Of a stretch of 44,841 bases of DNA, positions 39,301-44,841 are shown in pieces. A model generated the notes under the pieces. It had not been told where the DNA came from. It was given only the letters and a program-made list of their open reading frames with translations, and did no database searches. Source of the stretch: Oscillospiraceae bacterium (GTDB lineage Bacteria > Bacillota > Clostridia > Oscillospirales > CAG-272); contig SVRG01000006.1 of assembly GCA_015064965.1 (NCBI GenBank), positions 1 to 44,841 of the forward strand, given 5' to 3'. The stretch's first letter is position 1. Every line of letters starts with the position of its first letter. Position numbers and translations under genes: made by a program.

Positions 39301-40368
39301 GATGTTGTTGCAGGACTTATACTCCGAGGTGTGACACTTGGTGGCAAGTTGTACGGTTATTACGTAACACTTGATGCCGCAAATGACAAGATACAGATAA
39401 GAAAAGTGGTAGCGGGTATTGATACTATCATTGCCGAGACAGATATGGCAGTTGATAGCGGGACTTACAATATATGTGCTACAGCAGTAAATAACGGTAT
39501 CAGAGTTTATGTCAATAATTCTTCCGAGGCTGTGCTTGCCATAAACGATAATGATTATATGTCAGGCATGGCAGGTCTTGTTACCATTTCGGGCACGGCA
39601 TCGTTTGATAATGTGGATATTACCGATAAGTTTGTCTATATAGAAAACTTCAGCGATGGCACTTTGTCCGGATGGAGTAAAGCTGCTGATATTGTAAGTG
39701 TTGCAAATAATATCCTTACAATTAAGCAGGTTCCAAAGGGACCTAACGGAGATAAGGTTTGGGACGGTTATGCGACATGGGATAACTATGTTATGGAGAT
39801 GGACATGAAGATGACCATCCGTGCAAGTAAATCCAATGCAGGCTTTATGTTCCGCGGTACTGACTTCACCGCAGGCGTAGATAATTATCGCGGCTATGTT
39901 CTCGGTATCAATACTTACGAGGACCGTACCACTGCACTTAACGGCAACGGAATCGAGTTTGGCGATATTCATTACGGCTTCAGAAGCATAAAAACTCTGC
40001 CCGGCTCAACTTTCTCGCCGCTCGGCAATAAATGGTATCATCTTAAAGTTACTGTAAACGGTGATACTGTTACTGTAAATGTTGACGGTACAGATTATTT
40101 CACTGCTACTGACAGCGCATATTTATACGGTCAGTTCGGCATGCGAATCTATACCACTGCTGCTTCATTTAAGAATTTGACAGTAACACCTATCACTGCT
40201 GATATTTTGGGTGACGTTAATTCTGATGGGCAGATAACGATTATGGATGTGTTGATGCTTATTCGTGCGGTTTGCAATGACGAGTATATCGAAAACGGAG
40301 ATATAAGCGGTGACAAAAAAATAGATCTTATTGACGTTTTGCGTGCAATGAAACGGATTGCACAGTAA
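33310..40368 (+). CDS. Secreted multidomain GH2-family glycoside hydrolase (LamG x2, PA14, TIG-like, GH2, ConA-like modules, C-terminal dockerin)
   Basis: Signal peptide; LamG-type YYTFDNGDLSDSSGNGYDG; PA14-type SGYYTFYTYSDNGVRLTID; GH2 WYQRVIPVDESW, NGKPVFLAG, NRPSVIMMILFNETWG, NSEFGG; C-terminal GDVNSDGQITIMDVLMLIRAV...GDISGDKKIDLIDVLRAMKRIAQ. Confidence 0.9.
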   Translation: MFKRFLSLLLSLTMLLSCFNGLNLVSTAAEDVASNEKTPVAYYTFDNGDLSDSSGNGYDGSAVGGGNLTYESNAGRGKVLELNNKGLKRDTGSNGFDIPVDGLKKAESFTLVMDMYVETDGGNQVWFDLSRGKSRVDAYHYIVGLLAYSSYGINSELGTATLVADTTTKVRAYNKVTFDGAGKWVQMAYVNDGGSAKIYLDGVEVASANQVYSVADMLTVEDTTLTVGMAGYFNDLALDAKLDNVAVFDSALTPDELRSRTSLPLEAWYDFETNNIDDSTLIDASGNGNNATVLNGASAVSDVTAGGSVLRLDNAGVNGSSAKGLALPASLFSSMDEFTVVMDVKLNDNSKNWTSLMVGGTDKSNYMVNANRGYSGGAIGITSSTKINGGSSARISAPSDTMAPVGEWTRAVFTQDSSGNAEIYLGGELVASGTLNTTLKALASLDGSEIRIGSNHIFNDPGLDGRIDNIRVYSAVLSSGQIASIPFGYNDDAIDDVYFEELGENGLVADYHLFNADDMVFGDYKVTYVESNIASSDMEPTIKSRTGFTDYVGVCYSGKIAAPESGYYTFYTYSDNGVRLTIDKEVLLEWWVNKWDVEQTSTTVYLEKGVPHDFKFEWFECSGGSHVTLYWANDCSLAKRIVPASAFYLPADFDLPVISSIDTQGAELEQGKENFGGILTLSGANLNNAETFELIKSSGVSLETPVFFDVVSKNADTAVLTVPTDITAGNYKIKAAYGEKSTVSENMFNVTMALGESDRTEHPDPNRVRDSWVSLNGWWDFTFDADEVGIAEEWYVFGNKEYDQKINVPYPWESALSGINDTSYRGVAWYQRVIPVDESWIAAGKTTHLHFGAVDAKCIVYVNGKEVGRHDGGYTQFEFDITDYVVAGDNVITLWVEDKADYDDESYAALVGKQGHNAPCGYTHSSGIWQTVYLESRDSTYLEFAHANPNVAIEDGEDNSVQFDLGIISECEQTLTVKYSFESRLWDETAKADIPTGSSFTETHTVSVTAGENILQMPAIVIDNAKWWSDKEANLYYGTIEISDASGNVLDSVGTYFGLREVYTAKYAQNEYEYIYLNGKPVFLAGLLDQGYWAEGIYTAPDEEALKFDILQMKKLGFNMIRKHLKIEDPLQYYWCDKLGMFVWQDMPHATAMNASAQGDATPGRAVYETALMSVLDRDYNRPSVIMMILFNETWGISHTGAKSGDDGMTTHEWMQYLYHKVAAYNPGLLIEDMSACHEDHIQPTDVNTFHMYPNSYQAAYNMVKEFVDGAYAGSGDNFYNGFPQEGEPLLNSEFGGVGAYEGDFDVSLCFKYQTDIMRMYQKMNGYVYTEPYDIEYERNGIMTYDRRTKLFPYSEIAYGGDMSMVDLNQPNYVGIDAEPARELTAGAVFSADAVALNWSGDMFENAVLKWRFDATDVYGNNITTGICGETGITYAAYTSERYNITFNVPNQTCVGTLTVWIEENGVKVANNFVNVVVTAPVTAAVDYIDENSVALRKKDAEQQFTNDGSISVEYDIPKGYDLGNLNALRVIAEISSVKGSSVTNGITNSAYAQTTVGSERPSDMTVYVNGIEIDTVYIPDNPRDIRGTLTLSSAYNSGSSAGDFGYLLNINIPSDKIDDVRSAIEADGKITVTYSVERDAENKNGLRLYGDTTGRYAVDPTVILNPVDIYGNATPENGNYTVTAILSDEEVISLRGGAMVAKLCGNTLSLGTKTANVGEGTHTVTVRVFDEHYQAYVDDDPVPVIDLYNYTPYISTEVSTTGSELVIAPETYVVAKADKIAQSDVQFADHYNDDTFDSRYQISGGSWIQTDGKLSVTAEESAKATVANVISEDIIVETDITLDSGEDIGVVIRDGYYITVSNGNIRIECDGNILSEKTVTDITYNKTNRLKVVAVGSRIRVYLNNELKARMDVYDTTYPSGAVALYACNASGSYDNTVISTAPRYKTDFANGKLSEWTVLGEYEITDSALVGSGDILVGNVGWTDLGMRTDVTVSNDVVAGLILRGVTLGGKLYGYYVTLDAANDKIQIRKVVAGIDTIIAETDMAVDSGTYNICATAVNNGIRVYVNNSSEAVLAINDNDYMSGMAGLVTISGTASFDNVDITDKFVYIENFSDGTLSGWSKAADIVSVANNILTIKQVPKGPNGDKVWDGYATWDNYVMEMDMKMTIRASKSNAGFMFRGTDFTAGVDNYRGYVLGINTYEDRTTALNGNGIEFGDIHYGFRSIKTLPGSTFSPLGNKWYHLKVTVNGDTVTVNVDGTDYFTATDSAYLYGQFGMRIYTTAASFKNLTVTPITADILGDVNSDGQITIMDVLMLIRAVCNDEYIENGDISGDKKIDLIDVLRAMKRIAQ

Positions 40369-40423
40369 AACATCTCTTTTTCACGCTTTCGAATATGAGT
40401 TGAATACCGTGAAATGATAAAAA

Positions 40424-40461
40424 CTCCTATGGTAGAGTAGAAACTATCATAGGAGTTTTTT
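40424..40461 (+). terminator. Intrinsic terminator after the giant GH2 gene
   Basis: AAAAACTCCTATGGTAG...CTATCATAGGAGTTTTTT hairpin with T-run. Confidence 0.85.
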
Positions 40462-40467
40462 GTTCTA

Positions 40468-40548
40468 TAAAATAACGATACCGCAGTTGACGTAATTGTA
40501 TCAACTGCGGTATCAGATATGGAATAAACTACGATATTTGATACAATG
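40468..40548 (-). repeat. Copy B of the structured intergenic element shared with 30345-30426
   Basis: Minus strand CATTGTATCAAATATCGTAGTTTATTCCATATCTGATACCGCAGTTGATACAATTACGTCAACTGCGGTATCGTTATTTT; 14-bp perfect hairpin. Confidence 0.85.
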
Positions 40549-40575
40549 CAACGCTACGGAGAGGAGCGTTGCATT
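40545..40575. repeat. 11-bp hairpin AATGCAACGCT-acggagagg-AGCGTTGCATT adjoining copy B
   Basis: Exact inverted repeat; shares GCAACGCT and the GGAGAGG loop with the hairpin at 30262-30311. Confidence 0.75.
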
Positions 40576-40616
40576 TTGAATATCTTTTAAATACTTTTCA
40601 ATTATTCAATCGAAGA

Positions 40617-43583
40617 TTACTTTACCGATCTCCCTAAAACTCTCATCACGTCAATAAGTGTAATTTTACCATCAGCATCAACATCAGCAAGGTCTATATA
40701 ATTTTCATTTACCGCTGCGGTTAGTGTTAAAAGAACATCTGAGATGGTGACGAGTGTATCACCGTTTACATCGCCGTAAATGCCGCCACAGATTTCACAG
40801 ACCTCTTCAAGGGAAGTGTGACCGAAGTACTTCTGACAGTAATTGATGTAACTGTATCCGTTTACATCGGTACCTCTTGCAGCGATAGTAGCGTCAGCGG
40901 TAATGTTACCGCTTACATCGCCGCCGAGGAAAATGTAAGAATCTGAAATTGCAGTGTCAACTCTACGGTCTGTGAAAACATTAAGCTTTGTATTGGTAGT
41001 TGTGGCATTGGATTCAAGGTTTACAACACCAACTGTTTCACTTGCGGTTTCATTGATATCGCCTTTGAGAACAACATCTGTTTCAAACAGCATGCCTGTG
41101 TAGTTAGCATCTGTAACATTATTCAGATTTCCGTAGCAGAAGATGCGCATGTCTGCTTTTCCGTCAAAGATAACAGTTGTTTTTGATGCCTCGGTAAGCT
41201 GCTGAGGTCCTGTTGAGAAGGCAACAAGAGTATCTATATAGAGATAATCGTCTGCATTGGTTTTACCAATAGTAATCTTGCTTTCGCCACTGTTGGTGCA
41301 TGAAACGTTTGCGGCATTCCAGCCACCGACAAACCAAAAGTCTCCTGAACGGATAGTGAGGTCTGCATTTATCTCGCCGCTCTTTCCTTCATAGCCGCCG
41401 TAAACATATACTTTGGCACTATTGACACTCGGGAACCCGGTTGCTGTTGTTAATGTAGTATCGTTGCCCATAACAACGCCCTCGTCAAATACCATCTCGT
41501 TATTTTGTGCGAAGAACATTATTCTGTCGGTATCCGTATTTGAGCAGATTGTTATGTCTTTAAATGTTATTCCGCCGTTAGCAAAGAAGCGACGAGAAGC
41601 GGTATTGAATTCAAGCTTACCGCCGGTAATAGTAATCATACCGGTAAATTCAGGTGTTCTGTAACCGCCGGGAACCTCGGCGGTATCGAGTATGTGTACA
41701 GTTACATTGTTGTTTGCCACAACAGAAGCTGCTGCATATTTCATTGCGGTTTCAAAATCTGCAAAAGGCTTTTCCTCCGTAATGCCGATACCGCTCTCAA
41801 ATGCGGTGTTCAAATCTATAGTGATTCCGTCTGCCTTTACATAAACATCACCGCCTGCGGTGCTGTCTTCAAATATTACTTTGCCGCAGCACTCGTATGC
41901 GTATGTTATGCTTTGAGTTTCTGCAGTATAAACTATTTTTATGCTTTCGGAAGTATGTGCAGTCTCGTCGATGGGTAACTCAACGGTATTGACGGTTTCG
42001 CCGCAAGCATTGCAAACTACAATGGCAGAACCTTTCTGCGCACAGGTAGAAGCAGTTTGGGTGGTTTGAGTAGTTTCGTTGTGGAGGCAGCGCACTTCAC
42101 CTTGGCAGATGTCACATACGTTGTTTTCGTCTGCATCGGTATGTTCATGGAAGAACTCAAGTTCCGGACCAAACGCAGTAAGCAACCATACACCTTCGGT
42201 GTTGAGATCCGAATATTCTTCGGTATTGGCAAGGTCTGAAATATGTGTTGCAATTATATCGCCGTTATCTGTACCGCTATAGTAGTTGGCGGCGGAAGTA
42301 GATGAGCTGTTGCTTGCGTAACCGCCAAATGCATTGCCGATTGAGGTAGTGCCGGTAGCGGTTACGGTAGCATCGGTGTAATTGTAATTGAAAATATTGA
42401 AAGTGCCTGAAACGAAACCGGCGATACCTCCTATAAAGGTAGAGCCGCTGATATTGCCAGAATTATAGCAGTTTTTAACGGTTGCTCGTGCTACGCCTAA
42501 AATTCCGGCATTGTATAAGCCTGTGGCTTGTATAGTACCTGCGTTATAGCAGCCGTCAATAATCAGCATTTCAGAAGCTGAGCCGCCGTTTGCATATCCT
42601 ACGATACCTCCCGAGCGGTTGTCGGTGGTTATGGTTCCTTCGTTATAGCAGTTTTTAACTTCGATAGCACTGCCGTCTACGGTGGAAAGCTGTAATCCTG
42701 CAAAGCCGATGATACCGCCGCTATTGTTGTTTGCAGCAGTTTTAGCAGTGACTTCGATATTGCCGTAGTTCTTACAATTTGTTATTTTATTGGTACAGCC
42801 TGCAACAGCACCTGTATCCCAGTTGGCAACGATGCCTGCGACTACGCTATAGCCTTTGATATCGCCATAGTTTACGCAGTTTTCGAAATAAAAGTTGTTT
42901 GCACCTCTGCCGGCGGAAGCGGCAGAAATAGAACCTATAATGCCAGCGGCACGAGCCTCAGAGGTAAGGGAAGCAGAGAAGCTTGTCTTGTTGGTGCAAT
43001 TTTTAATAGTAACATTATAAGCAGCGGAATTAGCAACTGCAGAAATCGTAGCAAAATTGTTGTTGACAATACCGCCTACAATACCGCCTGCACGGCTGAT
43101 GGGGGTAAATGTTGTGAGGTCGGAGGTGATACCGTCAAGTTCTGTGTCGCCGCAGATGATTCCGATAAGGCCGCCTGCAAAATTTGCAGTTGAAGTAACA
43201 GAGCCTTTTATGGTAAGGTTTTTAATAACGGTAGTATCTCCGTTATCCGAAACAATACCAAAAAGACCGCCGCCGATAGCAGTTGACGAAATATCAATGC
43301 CGGAAATTGTGTGTCCGTCGCCGTCAAAATTACCGGTAAATGCCACAGTGGCATCACCGATGGATTTTTGGGCAAGTGCACCGTCTGCCTCGTAGTCATA
43401 CTCAGAGAGATCAATGTCGTCTGTGAGCTTGTAGCTACCGTTCCACATTGCACTATCGTTCATAAGCGCAAGCAGTTCATCGGGGGTGCCTATCATGCTG
43501 ACTTCTGCTGCACTGACAGTAAGTGCACAGAGCATAAGCAACAGGCATGTGATAATAAGAAATCGCGAGGTTTTCTTTTTCAT
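40617..43583 (-). CDS. Secreted GLUG-repeat surface protein with Cys-pair modules and C-terminal dockerin
   Basis: Signal peptide; repeats of the type SGGIVGYANGG...INGCYNAGTI; HTDADENNVCDICQ; C-terminal GDVNGDTLVTISDVLLTLTAAV...ADVDADGKITLIDVMRVLGRSVK. Confidence 0.85.
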   Translation of the reverse strand: MKKKTSRFLIITCLLLMLCALTVSAAEVSMIGTPDELLALMNDSAMWNGSYKLTDDIDLSEYDYEADGALAQKSIGDATVAFTGNFDGDGHTISGIDISSTAIGGGLFGIVSDNGDTTVIKNLTIKGSVTSTANFAGGLIGIICGDTELDGITSDLTTFTPISRAGGIVGGIVNNNFATISAVANSAAYNVTIKNCTNKTSFSASLTSEARAAGIIGSISAASAGRGANNFYFENCVNYGDIKGYSVVAGIVANWDTGAVAGCTNKITNCKNYGNIEVTAKTAANNNSGGIIGFAGLQLSTVDGSAIEVKNCYNEGTITTDNRSGGIVGYANGGSASEMLIIDGCYNAGTIQATGLYNAGILGVARATVKNCYNSGNISGSTFIGGIAGFVSGTFNIFNYNYTDATVTATGTTSIGNAFGGYASNSSSTSAANYYSGTDNGDIIATHISDLANTEEYSDLNTEGVWLLTAFGPELEFFHEHTDADENNVCDICQGEVRCLHNETTQTTQTASTCAQKGSAIVVCNACGETVNTVELPIDETAHTSESIKIVYTAETQSITYAYECCGKVIFEDSTAGGDVYVKADGITIDLNTAFESGIGITEEKPFADFETAMKYAAASVVANNNVTVHILDTAEVPGGYRTPEFTGMITITGGKLEFNTASRRFFANGGITFKDITICSNTDTDRIMFFAQNNEMVFDEGVVMGNDTTLTTATGFPSVNSAKVYVYGGYEGKSGEINADLTIRSGDFWFVGGWNAANVSCTNSGESKITIGKTNADDYLYIDTLVAFSTGPQQLTEASKTTVIFDGKADMRIFCYGNLNNVTDANYTGMLFETDVVLKGDINETASETVGVVNLESNATTTNTKLNVFTDRRVDTAISDSYIFLGGDVSGNITADATIAARGTDVNGYSYINYCQKYFGHTSLEEVCEICGGIYGDVNGDTLVTISDVLLTLTAAVNENYIDLADVDADGKITLIDVMRVLGRSVK

Positions 43584-43667
43584 AGTCTTTTCTCCTTGCT
43601 TTTTTAAATTTGCAATTAGTGTTTTACATTCTAAATATATATTTGCAACCGGGGTTTTGCAATGATA

Positions 43668-43794
43668 AATCGTTTAATGGATATACCAATCGTTCAAACA
43701 CAATGTAAAATCCGTTTTTTAAAATATTATTGAACGATTTGTAAATACATTGAACGCATTGTTATTGCCACAATGCATGTTTTTGAGGTATACT
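43668..43794 (+). promoter_or_regulatory. Divergent promoter with four related 10-mers (AATCGTTYAA / TTGAACGNATT) and TTGCCA-18-TATACT
   Basis: AATCGTTTAA 43668, AATCGTTCAA 43688, TTGAACGATT 43730, TTGAACGCATT 43750; TTGCCA 43765-43770, TATACT 43789-43794. Confidence 0.5.
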
Positions 43795-43824
43795 TAAGCA
43801 AATGAACCTTTACGGAGGAAGTTT

Positions 43825-44841
43825 ATGAAGAAAGTAATAAAATTCGCTTTAGCAATTATTCTGGTTCTTTCTATGGCAGTGTGCGGTGTTTCTGCTTCGG
43901 CGGCTGCAAATGGTATTGATGAAGCATCAGCGGCAGATGCGTTGCATGAGCTTGGTCTTTTGCAGGGCGTCGGAACAAATGCTGACGGAAGTGTGAATTT
44001 TGCACTCGATAACAGCCTTACGAGAGCCCAGTCTATAACTCAGGTCGTAAGATTTCTCGGTGCAGAAAAGGATGCAACTACTAAAACCAATTCTCATCCT
44101 TTTACCGACCTTGCACAGTGGGCAGTGCCATACATAAGCTATGCTTATGCAAACGGTATCACTCAAGGCGTGAGTGCCACAAAGTTTGACGGCGATAGCC
44201 CGATGAGCGACTATGCCTTTCTCACAGCTATTCTCCGTGTGCTCGGATACAAGGATTCCGAGGGTGATTTTGCGTGGAACAACCCTTATGAGCTTGCAAA
44301 TGAAGTGGGACTTATCCGCTCGGTTGCTCCAAACAAGAATTTCAAGCGCGGGGATGCATTTGTCATCTGCTACAATGCGCTCACCGCAACTCCTAAAAGC
44401 GGAGCTACGGTTGCCGAGGGACTTATCGCAAAGGGACTCTTTACCGCTGAAAAGTTTGATGCGGTAAAAAAGGCAAATGAAAAATACGATGCCCCTTCGG
44501 GATATGCAGGTCTTGAATATGCTTTTGATGCAAACGGAAATACCTTCTACAGCCATTACGGTACTTGGGAAAAGGTTTCCGAGGACGGAGAAGATTTCGG
44601 TGCACTTCATCTCACCGAGGGTAAGGGAATCCTGCTTGCTCACGATATTGATTATACAAATAATGTAACAATTTCCGCAAAAGTAAAGATTGCTGAAGGT
44701 GCAACTGCAGGCAATTTTGGATTTGCGACAAACGCCTGGTGGAATGAGTCCGGCGAATACGATAAAAACTGGATTTTCTATGAGGCTGAAAAATGCGGCT
44801 ATTTCTATGCATACTTAAGCGGTGCAAGAAGTGCGGGTATG
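43825..44841 (+). CDS. SLH-domain surface protein, truncated by the window end
   Basis: ATG behind GGAGG; signal peptide MKKVIKFALAIILVLSMAVCGVSASAAA; SLH-like HPFTDLAQWAVPYISYAYANGITQGVSATKFDGDSPMSDYAFLTAILRVLGY; ORF is open to 44841 and so is missing from the ORF track. Confidence 0.85.
   Translation, partial: MKKVIKFALAIILVLSMAVCGVSASAAANGIDEASAADALHELGLLQGVGTNADGSVNFALDNSLTRAQSITQVVRFLGAEKDATTKTNSHPFTDLAQWAVPYISYAYANGITQGVSATKFDGDSPMSDYAFLTAILRVLGYKDSEGDFAWNNPYELANEVGLIRSVAPNKNFKRGDAFVICYNALTATPKSGATVAEGLIAKGLFTAEKFDAVKKANEKYDAPSGYAGLEYAFDANGNTFYSHYGTWEKVSEDGEDFGALHLTEGKGILLAHDIDYTNNVTISAKVKIAEGATAGNFGFATNAWWNESGEYDKNWIFYEAEKCGYFYAYLSGARSAGM

Noticed and set aside
33435-40373. Many minus-strand ORFs opposite the giant GH2 gene
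   Set aside because: They lie antisense to a clearly coding ORF, lack recognisable domains and RBSs, and are explained by codon bias.
1-44841. CRISPR array, tRNA, rRNA or known riboswitch
   Set aside because: No regularly spaced direct repeats and no recognisable tRNA/rRNA or riboswitch core noticed by eye; a tRNAscan/Infernal run would be decisive.

Overview
The window is a chromosomal segment of an anaerobic, spore-forming Firmicute (Clostridia-like; inferred from yabP/yabQ/spoVB/spoVAF-type genes). From left to right it contains: (1) a phage terminase pair that may be a prophage remnant or edge, followed by an orphan barstar-like gene; (2) a minus-strand housekeeping and sporulation block (fumarase alpha, Sfp-type PPTase, divIC-yabQ-yabP-rqcP-hup-mazG-spoVB, nucleoside kinase, hemZ, dtd, relA/spoT, recJ, FAD oxidoreductase, cdaR, cdaA); (3) a plus-strand alpha/beta hydrolase-murF-ddl-M23 peptidase set; (4) two tandem CNNM/CorC-type proteins, a VanY-like peptidase, a compact PqqD plus S26-like peptidase pair and a spoVAF/gerA-like gene; (5) an accessory glycan/cell-surface region with an AraC regulator, a DUF4965-type 'glutaminase A' protein, a ~2350 aa multidomain GH2 protein ending in a dockerin, a GLUG-repeat dockerin protein, and an SLH protein cut by the window end. 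The most interesting unexplained signals are a ~80-nt structured element present twice (30345-30426 and 40468-40548), at nearly the same distance downstream of two unrelated minus-strand stop codons, with compensatory base-pair changes; the PqqD/TM-less Ser-His S26 peptidase pair; and the dockerin/SLH surface locus. No tool was run. All assignments come from reading the sequence and the supplied translations.
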